From NCBI GenBank assembly GCA_004556965.1, contig SFFE01000001.1, positions 62,001 to 126,000 of the forward strand: a DNA stretch of 64,000 bases, read 5' to 3'. Positions 43,101 to 54,619 of this stretch are shown here, one piece after another. The position numbers were made by a program, and so were the translations under genes. This DNA comes from Clostridiales bacterium (GTDB taxonomy: Bacteria > Bacillota > Clostridia > Oscillospirales > Oscillospiraceae). The notes under the pieces are model-generated. The model searched no databases and was not told the DNA's origin. It was given only the letters and a program-made list of their open reading frames with translations. Positions within the stretch are counted from its first letter, which is position 1. The number at the start of each line of letters is the position of its first letter.

Positions 43101-43668
43101 GGACATCAATACGCTGGTCGTCGATACCGAGGTGTACTCCAACACCGGCGGTCAGGCCTCCAAGGCGACGCCGATCGGCGCGACCGCACAGTTCGCCGCC
43201 GGCGGCAAGTCCACGCCGAAGAAGGATCTGGGTCTGATCTTGTCCAACTACGGCTACATCTACGTTGCGCACATTTCCCTCGGCGGCAATCCCGCGCATG
43301 CCATCAAGTGCCTGAAAGAGGCCGCCGCGCACAAGGGCCCGTCCATCGTCATTGCGTACGCGCCCTGCATCAACCACGGCATCGTAAAGGGCATGGGCTG
43401 CAGCATCACGGAAGAAAAGCTGGCGGTGGAATGCGGCTACTGGCCGCTCTACCGGTACATCCCGGAGAACGTGGCCGAGGGCAAGAACCCGTTCGTTCTG
43501 GATTCCGGCGAGCCGAACGGCAAGCTGCGGGAGTTCATGATGGGCGAAAACCGTTTCGCCACCCTGACCCGCACCTTCCCGGAGACGGCCGAAAAGCTCT
43601 TCGCCGAAGCCGAGGTGCAGTGCGCCGAGCGCTACGCAAAGTATAAGAAAATGGCCGAGCAGAAATAA
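40147..43668 (+). CDS. nifJ: Pyruvate:ferredoxin oxidoreductase paralogue with altered active-site segment
   Basis: A 1173-residue single-chain 2-oxoacid:ferredoxin oxidoreductase with all PFOR domains: N-terminal TPP pyrimidine domain (PFTEVATIYPITPSSPMADH), transketolase-C-like and gamma domains (FWGLGSDGTVGANKNS), a two-[4Fe-4S] domain (CIGCNQCSLVCP; CQGCASCVNVC), and the C-terminal TPP domain (GGDGWAYDIGYGGLDHVL, EVYSNTGGQ). The proximal-cluster Cys841 in NATGCS is kept, but the next residues read QAVGFFAPAYPQAQ instead of the usual SIWGG..PYT. The same segment in its neighbour (48-52 kb) is canonical. Pyruvate specificity is therefore less certain here; another 2-oxoacid is possible. It is monocistronic. 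Confidence 0.88.
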   Translation: MSQKKIFKTMDGNEAAALASYPFTEVATIYPITPSSPMADHVDEWAAHGKKNLFGQPVKLMEMQAESGACAAMQGALEAGSLATTYTSSQGLMLMIPPMYRISGLLLPAVMHVAARSVATHSVSIFGDQSDVMACRQTGWAQLASSSVQECMDMGTVAHLAAIKGGLPVQHFFDGFRTSHEIQKIEVIDPEAVRGLIDWDAVSAFRKRALNPEHPTIRNTGENDDIFFQHREAANGRYFAFPEVVEAYMNEINALTGRDYKLFNYYGAPDADRVVIAMGSVCDTLRETVTYLGERGEKVGLVQVHLYRPFSAKHLLAAIPETVKVISVLDRTKEPGSLGEPLFEDVCTAITEADLRVKVLGGRYGLSSKDTNPAQMKAVFDNMSGEQKNHFTVGIVDDATNLSLPVGENIVTAGKSIISCKFWGLGSDGTVGANKNSIKIIGDNTDQYVQAYFQYDAKKSGGVTRSHLRFGHEPILSTYYVTMADFTACHKQSYMHSFDIVSEIKPGGTFLLNTHWKGAELEANLTNRTKRILAERKINFYTIDATSIANEIGLGNRTSTVLQSAFFRLSGVLPQDEAIRYMKEAAVKTFSKKGEKVVNMNCAAIDKGAEAVVKIDVPAEWAQLTDETAAKDPSLPKYVQDILIPMNKLDGDNLPVSTFVDIADGVSPTATAKYEKRGVADKVPVWDAAKCIGCNQCSLVCPHAAIRPILFNEAEVAAAPEGCVTKKAVGKGFEGLSFRIQVSVMDCQGCASCVNVCLAKDKALTMAPLDEQVEEQKNWDYCMSLSEKKNPMDRFSAKGSQYEQPLYEFSGACPGCGETPYIKLLTQLFGDRMYVANATGCSQAVGFFAPAYPQAQTSRGYGPAFSNSLFENNAEFALGIALSTQQLRNQVKTHAEAVVAKTSNAALKSALEAWLDAFDDDAKTVETSDAVKAALEQAETCCEDVAFLKEHADQLAKKALWMYGGDGWAYDIGYGGLDHVLASGLDINTLVVDTEVYSNTGGQASKATPIGATAQFAAGGKSTPKKDLGLILSNYGYIYVAHISLGGNPAHAIKCLKEAAAHKGPSIVIAYAPCINHGIVKGMGCSITEEKLAVECGYWPLYRYIPENVAEGKNPFVLDSGEPNGKLREFMMGENRFATLTRTFPETAEKLFAEAEVQCAERYAKYKKMAEQK

Positions 43669-43695
43669 ACGCTGCGGGAACGTACCGCATCATAC

Positions 43696-43732
43696 AAAAC
43701 CCGTGAAAAGCAACTGCTTTTCACGGGTTTTT
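43696..43732. terminator. Bidirectional terminator between PFOR and spoIID genes
   Basis: AAAACCCGTGAAAAG pairs with CTTTTCACGGGTTTT; T-tracts on both strands. Confidence 0.85.
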
Positions 43733-43739
43733 GCATGGG

Positions 43740-44708
43740 CTATGCTGCCTCTACAAGCGTCGCGCCGGGGTAGTAGTGCGCGAGGATGTCCGCGTAGGAG
43801 CTGCCGGCTTTGGCCATGACGTTCGCGCCGTACTGGCTCATGCCGACGCCGTGGCCGTAGCCGGTGACGGTGAAGTGGAACACGCCGTCCGCGTATGCGG
43901 CGGTGAACGCCGCCGAGCGGAGGGAAAACAGGCTGCGCACCTGCGCGCCGGTGAGCGTGAGCGAGCCGATCTCCTGTGTGGACACGCGCCCGCTTTCGTC
44001 GCGCACCGTCTCACCCAGCCAACCCGATGCGTCCTCCGGCAGCACACAGTCGGGATACGCCTCCAGCAGGGTGGCGCGGAAATCGTCCGCGGAGACCTCT
44101 GCGGAGGAGACGTAGTTCGGCACGTCGTCCGCCGTCTCCGGCGAGGAGACGGACACCAGATACGGCAGTGCGCCGCCCCAGAGCGCGGCGCTGTCCTCGG
44201 TCGCACCGGCGGAGGAGGAGTGGAAGACGGCGCGGATGGGCGCGCCGTCATAGACGAGATACTGCCCGTCCGTGTCCGCGACGGCGGCGCGGATGCGCGC
44301 CAGATTCCGGTCTGCGTCGCCGCCCCACTTTTCGCGCAGCGCTTCCTCCGGCGCCCACGCGCAGCAGCAGGTCGAATCGCTGCAGATGTCCGCGTCCGGG
44401 TGCTTGTCCGTGCGGTGCGCGGCGCGGTCGGCGATGTAGGTGCGCGCGGCGATGGCCTGCGCGCGCAGCGCCTCCGGCTCGAAGGAGGCGGGCATCTCGG
44501 CGGCGAGCACGCCGGGCAGCCATTCCGCCATCGTGACGGAGACGGTCTCGCCGTCGCGCAGCACGGTCAGCAGGGTTTGATCGTCGTGGAGAAACGCCGT
44601 GCTGGTCTCCGCCGGGGGCGGCTCCTCCGGCTGGAAGTGCACCGCCAGCCACGGGATGCACAGCGACAGAACGACCAGCGCGAGCGACAGGAAAAAGATT
44701 CTCCGCAC
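43740..44708 (-). CDS. spoIID: Stage II sporulation protein D (SpoIID), peptidoglycan lytic transglycosylase
   Basis: A 322-residue membrane-anchored protein needed for engulfment, cutting glycan strands between mother cell and forespore. It has an N-terminal helix (IFFLSLALVVLSLCIPWL), MAEWLPGVLAAEMPASFEPEA with the catalytic Glu, AQAIAARTYI, VFHSSSAGATED and the ending GYGHGVGMSQYGANVMA. The best start is GTG at 44708, because AAAGGAGG lies 8 nt upstream; the ATG at 44726 lies before this site. Its presence argues for an endospore-former. Confidence 0.93.
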   Translation of the reverse strand: MRRIFFLSLALVVLSLCIPWLAVHFQPEEPPPAETSTAFLHDDQTLLTVLRDGETVSVTMAEWLPGVLAAEMPASFEPEALRAQAIAARTYIADRAAHRTDKHPDADICSDSTCCCAWAPEEALREKWGGDADRNLARIRAAVADTDGQYLVYDGAPIRAVFHSSSAGATEDSAALWGGALPYLVSVSSPETADDVPNYVSSAEVSADDFRATLLEAYPDCVLPEDASGWLGETVRDESGRVSTQEIGSLTLTGAQVRSLFSLRSAAFTAAYADGVFHFTVTGYGHGVGMSQYGANVMAKAGSSYADILAHYYPGATLVEAA

Positions 44709-44733
44709 GAGGCGTCCTCCTTTCATTTGCGGG

Positions 44734-44762
44734 TTGACGTAAGATGGAATTGAGTATACAAT
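44734..44762 (+). promoter_or_regulatory. Promoter of the membrane protein gene
   Basis: TTGACG (44734-44739), 17-bp spacer, TACAAT (44757-44762). Confidence 0.65.
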
Positions 44763-44809
44763 AAACTCCGCGAAACCTTACTGAATTCTATTTGGACGGA
44801 TTTGATTTT

Positions 44810-45634
44810 ATGCGAAAGAAAGCGCTAACCATCTGCTGCTGCACCGGCGTATTGGCCGCCTTCGGGGCGTTTTTCCGCTGGCTGCAGAATCAGGTCAGCT
44901 TTGAAAAGGACACCGGTCTGGCCGTGCCCGGCTCCGCCTGGCCGTATCTGGTCGCGGCGTGGATCGCCGTGGCGGCGGTCGTGCTGGGCGTGCAGTGCCT
45001 GCGGCTGAAAAATCAGCAGCGGATGCACCAGCCGGAGACGTTTGCCGAGGTGTTCGGCGCGCCGAGCCGCATCGCCTGGATCGCGGCGTGCGTTTTTGGC
45101 GGGGTGATGGCGCTCGGCGGCGTGATTCTGCTGGTGTCCGTGCCGGTGCAGGAGCTGCAGCGGCCGCTGCTGCGCATTCTGGCCGTGGCGGCGATCGCGG
45201 TGGGCGTCACGTTCCCGATGCAATTGCGCGGCGCAGCGGCGCAGGAGCCGTCCACGGGTACGGTGGTGATTGCAGCGCTGCCGATTTTGCTGTTCGCGTT
45301 CTGGCTGATCGTGAGCTATAAGATGAACATCGTGAACCCCACCATCTCGGCCTACGCGGTGGAGGTTCTTGCCCTGTGCGCCGCGACGATCGGCTTTTAT
45401 CAGATCGCCGGGTTCGCGTTTGGACGGCCGAAAGCAGTGCGGTCGGTGTTCTGGTGCCAGTTTGCCGCGTTCCTCTGCCTGATGACGCTGTCGGACAGCC
45501 GTTATATGGGTGCGCAGTGCATGTTTGCCGCTGCGGCCGGAATGCTGCTGCTGCAGTCGTGGCTCGTGATCGTGGGCACGCGCCCCATGTCCGAAATGCC
45601 TGTCCCGGAAGCGGAGAACCGGGAAGAAGTGTGA
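44810..45634 (+). CDS. Multi-pass membrane protein, unknown function
   Basis: A 274-residue protein with about seven hydrophobic segments (for example ICCCTGVLAAFGAFFRWL, SAWPYLVAAWIAVAAVVLGV, IAWIAACVFGGVMALGGVIL, VIAALPILLFAFWLIVSY). ATG at 44810 follows GGACGGA; an in-frame TTG at 44792 is less likely. No transporter or enzyme motif is recognised. It is divergent from spoIID and ends in a clear terminator. A sporulation role is possible from position only. Confidence 0.7.
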   Translation: MRKKALTICCCTGVLAAFGAFFRWLQNQVSFEKDTGLAVPGSAWPYLVAAWIAVAAVVLGVQCLRLKNQQRMHQPETFAEVFGAPSRIAWIAACVFGGVMALGGVILLVSVPVQELQRPLLRILAVAAIAVGVTFPMQLRGAAAQEPSTGTVVIAALPILLFAFWLIVSYKMNIVNPTISAYAVEVLALCAATIGFYQIAGFAFGRPKAVRSVFWCQFAAFLCLMTLSDSRYMGAQCMFAAAAGMLLLQSWLVIVGTRPMSEMPVPEAENREEV

Positions 45635-45646
45635 GTACAGCATGAA

Positions 45647-45680
45647 AGCGCTCCCGGTCAATGAACCGGGAGCGCTCTTT
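45647..45680 (+). terminator. Terminator of the membrane protein gene
   Basis: AGCGCTCCCGGT / ACCGGGAGCGCT followed by CTTTCT. Confidence 0.8.
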
Positions 45681-45693
45681 CTCATCCAACAGC

Positions 45694-45730
45694 AAAGCGT
45701 CCCCGCCGGAAACGCCGGCGGGGACGCTTT
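45694..45730 (-). terminator. Terminator of the fakA gene
   Basis: AAAGCGTCCCCGCCG / CGGCGGGGACGCTTT stem, 10 nt beyond the fakA stop on the minus strand. Confidence 0.8.
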
Positions 45731-45739
45731 TGGTTTTGT

Positions 45740-47383
45740 TTACTCAATGGAGATCATATAATAATACACCGGCTGGCCGCCGTTGACGACGCTGACGTCA
45801 GCGTCGGGGAAGGCGTTCTCCAATGCGACGCCGACCTCCTCGGCGTCGGTCTCCCGAACGTCCTCGCCGTAGTAGACGGAGATGATCTCCGGCTCCAGAT
45901 CTTCCACTGTGTCGGAAACGGTCTGCAGCAGCTCGGCAAAATCGGAAAAGCTGCCGATGAGCGCGCCGTCGAGCAGCGCGAGGTATTCGCCGGCATGGAT
46001 GTCGTGCCCGTCAAAGTCCGAATCGCGCGCGGCGTAGGTCACGAGCACGGTGCGCACGCCTTCGGCTGCGCCGGTGAGTTCCTGCACGATCTGCGCCTGC
46101 TCGCCGGACGGGTCAAACGAGAGCATTGCGGACACGCCCTGCGGCACGGTCTTGGTCGGAATGACGACGACCTGCTTCTCCGTCAGGGAGACGCACTGCT
46201 CTGCCGCCATGATGATGTTTTTGTTGTTGGGCAGGACGAACACCGTCTCCGCCGGGGTCTTGTTGACCTCGGTGAGGATGTCCTCCGTGGAGGGGTTCAT
46301 GGTCTGGCCGCCGGTGACGATGCGGTCGGCGCCCAGCTCCTGAAAGATCTCGCTCATGCCGGCGCCGGCGCACACGGTCACAACGCCGTACGGCTTCTCC
46401 GCCGGGGCAATGGCAGGTTCCTCCGGCTCGTCCGGCTGCGCTTCGCCGGAGAGCGCGGTGTGCTGGTTGCGCATATTTTCGATCTTCACGGTCTGCAGCG
46501 GGCCGTAGGTCAGCGCCTCGGTGAGCACATCGCCGGGGACGTTCGTGTGCACGTGCACCTTGACGATCTCGTCGTCGCTGACGACGACGACGCAGTCGCC
46601 CAGATTTTCGAGGAACGAGCGCAGCAGCTCGGGAGACTTCTGGTTCTCACGCGCGACGATGAATTCCGTGCAGTAGGCAAAGGTAATCTCGCCGGTGTCA
46701 AACTCGGAAAAGTTCGCGCCGGAGGCCGGCGCAGCGGTGGGAACGGCGGCGGTCACGGGAGCGGCCGCGCGGCCCTGCATCCAGGCGAGCATGGCGTCCA
46801 TGATGACGACGAAGCCTTCGCCGCCGGCGTCCACGACGCCCGCGCGCTGCAGGACGGGGTTCTGGTTGACCGTGTCGGCCAGCGCGCCCTTTGCGGCCTG
46901 CAGCAGGCAGTCGAACATCAGCTCCATGTCGTCATTGTCCTTCGCAAACTCCACGGCGGCAAGCGCGGCCATGCGGCTGACGGTGAGGATGGTACCCTCG
47001 GCGGGCTTCATGACGGCCTTATACGCCGCGTCCACACCGGCGGTAAGGGCGGCGGAAAAGTCCGACGCGGTTGCGCATTCCTTGCCCTTGAGGGATTTTG
47101 CAATCCCGCGGAAGAGCAGGGAAAGAATGACGCCGGAATTGCCTCTGGCGCCGCGCAGCAGCGCAGAGGCCACGCAGTCCGCCGCCGCGCCGATCTCGCT
47201 GTGGCTCTTCTTGGACAGCTCGATGGCAGCGGCGTTCATGGTCAGGCTCATATTGGTTCCGGTATCACCGTCCGGTACGGGGAAGACATTCAGCTCGTTG
47301 ATGGTCTGCTTATTTTCTTCCAAGGCCGCGTTCGCACACAGGAACATTTCCCGGAATGCCGCGGCATCCATGATTTCTCTCAA
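45740..47383 (-). CDS. fakA: Fatty acid kinase subunit FakA (YloV, DhaL-type ATPase with DegV-like C-domain)
   Basis: A 547-residue protein. The N-terminal DhaL-type nucleotide domain (about 1-205) carries NVFPVPDGDTGTNMSLTM with metal-binding Asp residues and LLRGARGNSGVILSLL; a middle and a DegV/FakA-like C-terminal part follow (VTVCAGAGMSEIFQELGAD; MISIE end). FakA supplies ATP to phosphorylate fatty acids bound by FakB. The start is TTG at 47383 with GGAGG 9 nt upstream; the ATG four codons later is too far from the site. It follows yloU with a 96-nt gap, the conserved order. Confidence 0.9.
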   Translation of the reverse strand: MREIMDAAAFREMFLCANAALEENKQTINELNVFPVPDGDTGTNMSLTMNAAAIELSKKSHSEIGAAADCVASALLRGARGNSGVILSLLFRGIAKSLKGKECATASDFSAALTAGVDAAYKAVMKPAEGTILTVSRMAALAAVEFAKDNDDMELMFDCLLQAAKGALADTVNQNPVLQRAGVVDAGGEGFVVIMDAMLAWMQGRAAAPVTAAVPTAAPASGANFSEFDTGEITFAYCTEFIVARENQKSPELLRSFLENLGDCVVVVSDDEIVKVHVHTNVPGDVLTEALTYGPLQTVKIENMRNQHTALSGEAQPDEPEEPAIAPAEKPYGVVTVCAGAGMSEIFQELGADRIVTGGQTMNPSTEDILTEVNKTPAETVFVLPNNKNIIMAAEQCVSLTEKQVVVIPTKTVPQGVSAMLSFDPSGEQAQIVQELTGAAEGVRTVLVTYAARDSDFDGHDIHAGEYLALLDGALIGSFSDFAELLQTVSDTVEDLEPEIISVYYGEDVRETDAEEVGVALENAFPDADVSVVNGGQPVYYYMISIE

Positions 47384-47479
47384 GTAAATGCACCTCCGGA
47401 GCGGGGGAAATTCGATCGATACAAAGCGGCAAGAAAAGCGCCGCCCTGCCGCGCCCGACAGCGGGCGCCGGACCGGGGA

Positions 47480-47833
47480 TCAGCCGATCAGCATGGTGTC
47501 CACATAAACGTCCACGCGCGAAACGGGCACGCCGGTGGCCTGATTGACCTTGTAGCTGACTTCGCCCATAATGCTGTGGGCGAGGGCGGAGATATTCACG
47601 CCGTGGTCAACCGCAATGTGCAGCTCCAGCGAAACGCTCCCGTCGTCGTGAAAACTGGCGGACACGCCTTTGGACATGGACTCGCGCCGCAGGAGCTGGA
47701 GCGGACCGCCGTCCTTGCTGCGGCCGGCCATGCCCTTCACGCCGAAGCAGCTCGTCGCCGCATCGCCCGCGAGGTTCGTGAAGACGTCACTGGTGATGGT
47801 AATGGTGCCGTTCGGGTTTTCGATTTTGACCAT
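47480..47833 (-). CDS. Asp23/Gls24 family protein (YloU)
   Basis: A 117-residue alkaline-shock-type protein, IENPNGTITITSDVFTNLAG at the start and SVSLELHIAVDHGVNISALA in the middle, typical of the family. The yloU-fakA order is conserved in Firmicutes. ATG at 47833 follows AAAGGAG. It is soluble, with no transmembrane helix; the molecular role is not well defined. Confidence 0.92.
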   Translation of the reverse strand: MVKIENPNGTITITSDVFTNLAGDAATSCFGVKGMAGRSKDGGPLQLLRRESMSKGVSASFHDDGSVSLELHIAVDHGVNISALAHSIMGEVSYKVNQATGVPVSRVDVYVDTMLIG

Positions 47834-47967
47834 TTTAGCAGCTCCTTTCCTAGCAATAGCATCTCATTATATAACAACGCTTCCAAAATCACAAGGGGGA
47901 ATTTGCAAACCCGGACAAATGTGCAAAAGTGTAGCGCAGTGCGGCAGGACAGATACCCGGCTCATCC

Positions 47968-48060
47968 GACTGCGGGTTTGACCTGCGGCGGGGAAGAAAG
48001 CGGGAGCGGAGATGGAGGTTTCAGCGTTGGCCGGAAACGGAATGGAGCGAGCGGTTGAAA
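47968..48060 (+). repeat. Dispersed hairpin repeat, copy E (long form)
   Basis: A weak CTGCGGGT..ACCTGCGG stem, then GGGGAAGAAAGCGGGAGCGG and AGATGGA, second hairpin GGTTTC..GGAAAC, then GGAATGGAGCGAGCGGTT. The core is nearly identical to copy F about 130 bp on. Confidence 0.8.
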
Positions 48061-48194
48061 CAGACGCGGCGGTAGCTGCGGGTTTGCGGCGCGACGTAAG
48101 CGGAGCGGTCGTGACGCAAAAAGGAAGAAAGCGGGAGCGGAGATGGAGGTTTCGGCGTTGGCCGGAAACGGAATGGAGCGAGCGGTTTCTGACG
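48061..48194 (+). repeat. Dispersed hairpin repeat, copy F (long form)
   Basis: Core AAGGAAGAAAGCGGGAGCGG (48121-48140), AGATGGA, hairpin GGTTTC..GGAAAC, GGAATGGAGCGAGCGG and TTTCTGACG. About 62 core bases match copy E with a single mismatch. Confidence 0.85.
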
Positions 48195-48353
48195 TTATCA
48201 CCGAAAATGATAAAAACATTTACAATTTTGCATGAAAAATCGGAAAATTGGAGGTTTACTCTTATTGGGAACTGTGTTAACATATTCACGCAAACAGGCG
48301 CTTTGCGGTTTCCGCGGGCGCTGAACATACATAAAAATAGGAGATGAATCCAA
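48195..48353 (+). promoter_or_regulatory. Upstream region of the second PFOR gene
   Basis: 159 bp after repeat F, A/T-rich in its first half; TAACAT near 48277 may be a -10. A ribosome site AGGAG precedes ATG 48354. No consensus promoter could be fixed. Confidence 0.35.
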
Positions 48354-51878
<3,525 letters not shown>

Positions 51879-51886
51879 ACCATTCC

Positions 51887-51920
51887 AAAAATAAGAGGGG
51901 CAAACGCCCCTCTTATTTTT
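51887..51920 (+). terminator. Terminator of the second PFOR gene
   Basis: AAAAATAAGAGGGG / CCCCTCTTATTTTT stem with a short loop and T5. Confidence 0.9.
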
Positions 51921-51942
51921 TCCGTCCGAAAGGGAGTGTCCC

Positions 51943-52818
51943 ATGGAAACCAATCTGTATGAAAACGCAATCGAAACCACAAAAGACAGCGTGGAGGCCG
52001 TCAGCAAAACACTTGGCTTCAGTCTTGGCTCGCTGAGTCTCGGCAATCTCATCTCCGCGCTCATCACGCTGCTGATCTGCATCCTCGCCATCCGGCTTGT
52101 GATGCGTCTGGCACGGCGGATCGCCGAGCGCTCGCGCCTGTCCGAAAGCCTGAGCAACTTCATGCTCAAGGCGCTGAAGATCGTGCTGGAGTTCATCGCC
52201 ATCCTGATCGTGGCGGACAGCATCGGCATCAATGTCACGTCGCTGCTGGCGGTGTTCAGCCTGCTCGGTCTGGCGCTGTCTCTCTCGGTGCAGAATTGTC
52301 TGTCGAACCTGATGAGCGGCATCACCATCCTGCTCACGAAGCCGTTTGAGGACGGCGATTTCATTGAGGCCGGCGTGAGCGGCACGGTCAAGGACATCGG
52401 CCTGATCTATACGCAGATACGGACGGTGGACAACAAGCTCATTTTCGTGCCGAACAGCGAGCTGTCCGCCTCCAAGGTCGTCAACTACAGCCGTGAGCCG
52501 AACCGCCGCGTCGATCTGACGTTTGGCGCGGACTATGCCTGCCCGATCGAGGACGTGAAGGCTGCGCTGCGCATCGCTGTGTCACGCGTGGAGGGCGTTC
52601 TGCCGGAACCGGAGCCGTTCGTGCGTGTGGCGGAGTATGCCGCGAGCAACATCAGCTACGCCGTGCGCGTCTGGTGCCGCAACGCGGACTATTGGAACGT
52701 GCATTATGATCTGCTGGAGGCCGTGGCCAAGGCGTTCGATGAGGCGGGGGTCAGCATGTCGTATGAGCACGTGAACGTCCACGTGCTGGACACGCCTGCC
52801 GCGGCAAAAAAAGATTGA
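51943..52818 (+). CDS. Small-conductance mechanosensitive channel (MscS family)
   Basis: A 291-residue membrane channel with three helices; the pore helix TM3 is LSVQNCLSNLMSGITILLTKPFEDGDFI, the hallmark of MscS, followed by the beta domain (GTVKDIGLIYTQIRTVDNKL) and the C-terminal alpha/beta domain. It opens under membrane tension to release osmolytes after hypo-osmotic shock. GAAAGGGAG precedes the ATG. Its stop overlaps the -35 of the rpsF promoter. Confidence 0.93.
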   Translation: METNLYENAIETTKDSVEAVSKTLGFSLGSLSLGNLISALITLLICILAIRLVMRLARRIAERSRLSESLSNFMLKALKIVLEFIAILIVADSIGINVTSLLAVFSLLGLALSLSVQNCLSNLMSGITILLTKPFEDGDFIEAGVSGTVKDIGLIYTQIRTVDNKLIFVPNSELSASKVVNYSREPNRRVDLTFGADYACPIEDVKAALRIAVSRVEGVLPEPEPFVRVAEYAASNISYAVRVWCRNADYWNVHYDLLEAVAKAFDEAGVSMSYEHVNVHVLDTPAAAKKD

Positions 52819-52842
52819 CTTTCCCAAATTTTCAGGTATAAT
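52815..52842 (+). promoter_or_regulatory. Promoter of the rpsF-ssb-rpsR operon
   Basis: TTGACT (52815-52820), 16-bp spacer, perfect TATAAT (52837-52842). The leader of about 70 nt may carry the autogenous S6 site, not recognised here. Confidence 0.8.
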
Positions 52843-52917
52843 AATATGGCCTGTGTGTACAGGCAATCCTTGCTCTCATTTCGGATGAGGGCCATTAGAC
52901 CAAAAGGAGGTGCAACA

Positions 52918-53214
52918 ATGGCAAAGACAAGCGAAAAGTACGAGCTGATGTATATCATCAACCCCAACCTGTCGGAGGAAGAGACTGCAGCAATCGTCGA
53001 GAAGTTCAAGGCACTTGTCGAGCAGCACGGCACTCTGGAAGAGATGGAGGAGATGGGTAAGCGCAAGCTCGCTTACGAGATCAACTACATTTCCGAGGGC
53101 TACTACGTGCTCGTCAAGTTCACCAGCGGACCGGAGTTCCCGGCCGAGCTGGATCGTGTCCTTGGGATCACGGACGGCGTGATGCGTTCCCTGATCACCC
53201 TGCGCGCGGAATAA
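52918..53214 (+). CDS. rpsF: 30S ribosomal protein S6
   Basis: A 98-residue ribosomal protein with the S6 start YELMYIINPNLSEEE and the S6-typical GKRKLAYEINYISEGYYVLV. It binds S18 on the platform of the small subunit. ATG at 52918 has AAAGGAGG upstream. It heads the conserved rpsF-ssb-rpsR operon. Confidence 0.98.
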   Translation: MAKTSEKYELMYIINPNLSEEETAAIVEKFKALVEQHGTLEEMEEMGKRKLAYEINYISEGYYVLVKFTSGPEFPAELDRVLGITDGVMRSLITLRAE

Positions 53215-53227
53215 GGAGGGTCGCCCG

Positions 53228-53728
53228 ATGCTGAACCACATTACCCTCATGGGCCGGCTCACGAGAGATCCCGAGCTCCGCTACACCCAGTCGCAGATTC
53301 CGGTGGCGTCGTTCCGCATAGCTGTTGACCGCGATTACGGCGGCCGTGATGGCGGCGAGCGACAGACCGATTTCATCGACATCGTGGCCTGGCGGCAGAC
53401 GGCGGAATTCGTCTCGAAGTATTTCACCAAGGGCAGCATGGTAGCCGTGAGCGGCCGCCTGCAGATGCGCGATTGGACGGATCGCGACGGCAACAAGCGC
53501 ACCAGCGCCGAGGTCGTGGCGGACAACGTCTATTTTGGCGAAAGCAAGCGCCGCGAGGGTGGCGATTATTCCAGACCCGCAGAGCCGAGAGACAGCTACG
53601 GCAACAGCAGCTATGGCGGCGGTAACAACAATTACGGCGGCAATAGCTACGGCGGATACGACAACGTCCCGAAGGGCGGTTCCGCGTTTGCAGAGCTGGA
53701 TGACGGCGACGGCGAACTGCCGTTCTGA
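53228..53728 (+). CDS. ssb: Single-stranded DNA-binding protein
   Basis: A 166-residue protein: OB fold (about 1-105, MLNHITLMGRLTRDPELRYT; WRQTAEFVSKYFTKGSMVAV), a Gly/Asn/Tyr-rich flexible linker and the acidic tail DDGDGELPF that recruits partner proteins. It coats single-stranded DNA in replication, repair and recombination. It lies 13 nt after rpsF in the classic operon. Confidence 0.97.
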   Translation: MLNHITLMGRLTRDPELRYTQSQIPVASFRIAVDRDYGGRDGGERQTDFIDIVAWRQTAEFVSKYFTKGSMVAVSGRLQMRDWTDRDGNKRTSAEVVADNVYFGESKRREGGDYSRPAEPRDSYGNSSYGGGNNNYGGNSYGGYDNVPKGGSAFAELDDGDGELPF

Positions 53729-53751
53729 TTTTGAAAAAGGAGGAAACAGTC

Positions 53752-53991
53752 TTGGCTTTTGACAGAGATAAGAGCAAGAACCGCAAACGCAGAAAAGTTT
53801 GCCAGTTCTGTGTGGATAAGTGCACTTATATTGATTATAAGGACACTGCAAAGCTCCGCCGCTTCCTGTCCGAGCGCAGCAAGATCCTGCCGCGCCGCAC
53901 GACCGGAACCTGCGCGATGCACCAGCGCGAGCTCACCGAGGCCATCAAGAGAGCACGTCAGATCGCCCTCCTGCCTTACGTGACCGACTGA
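53752..53991 (+). CDS. rpsR: 30S ribosomal protein S18
   Basis: A 79-residue basic ribosomal protein: RRKVCQFCVDKCTYIDYKD, then LRRFLSERSKILPRRTTGTC, typical of S18 with zinc-type cysteines. The start is TTG at 53752: AAGGAGG lies 8 nt upstream, whereas the in-frame TTG at 53731 lies before this site. It is the last gene of the operon, 23 nt after ssb. Confidence 0.95.
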   Translation: MAFDRDKSKNRKRRKVCQFCVDKCTYIDYKDTAKLRRFLSERSKILPRRTTGTCAMHQRELTEAIKRARQIALLPYVTD

Positions 53992-54003
53992 TTCACAACA
54001 TCC

Positions 54004-54037
54004 AAACGCGCCCAGCCAACCGGCTGGGCGCGTTTTT
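54004..54037. terminator. Terminator of the rpsF operon
   Basis: AAACGCGCCCAGCC / GGCTGGGCGCGTTT with a 4-nt loop and T6. greA converges on it from the other side. Confidence 0.9.
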
Positions 54038-54043
54038 TGCATC

Positions 54044-54547
54044 TCAATATTTGCTGATCGGGATTGAATCGTCGTCCTCGCCCTTTTCCACAGAGCGGAT
54101 GACGATATCGTAGCCGTAATCGTCGTTCACCTGCACGCGGACGCGGTCGCCCGCGCGGTGCCCCATCACGGCCTTGCCGACGGGAGATTCCTTGCTGATG
54201 AGCCCCTTGAGCGCGTTCTGCCGCAGCGTCGTCACCAGCTCGATCTCCTGCTCCTCGTCGTCCTCCTCAATGTAGATGACGACTTTATCAAACAGGCCGA
54301 TCACATCGTCGCCGGAGGTGTCGGAGATCACCTTCGCGGTGCTGACCATCCGCTCCAGATAGCGGATGCGGCTGTCGTTGCGGTTTTTCTCGCGCTTGGC
54401 GGCCTTGTACTCAAAATTCTCACTCAGATCGCCGAAGCCGCGCGCGACCTTGACCTCCTCGATGAGCTGCGGACGCAGCACGCGCGTGCGGTAGTCGATC
54501 TCGTCCTGCATTTTCTGAATATCGACCTTCGTCAATTCGTCGTACAT
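54044..54547 (-). CDS. greA: Transcription elongation factor GreA
   Basis: A 167-residue factor that rescues backtracked RNA polymerase by stimulating transcript cleavage. The N-terminal coiled coil ends with the acidic tip FGDLSENFEYKAAKREKNRN (Asp and Glu essential), and the C-terminal FKBP-like domain ends SPVGKAVMGHRAGDRVRVQ. ATG at 54547 is preferred (GAGG 8 nt upstream) over the in-frame GTG at 54556. Confidence 0.93.
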   Translation of the reverse strand: MYDELTKVDIQKMQDEIDYRTRVLRPQLIEEVKVARGFGDLSENFEYKAAKREKNRNDSRIRYLERMVSTAKVISDTSGDDVIGLFDKVVIYIEEDDEEQEIELVTTLRQNALKGLISKESPVGKAVMGHRAGDRVRVQVNDDYGYDIVIRSVEKGEDDDSIPISKY

Positions 54548-54619
54548 TTCATACACCTCGTTTTCCGTACCGGGTCATTCTACCACTTCCGGTACAAAAA
54601 AGAAAGGGGGAGACTGCCG

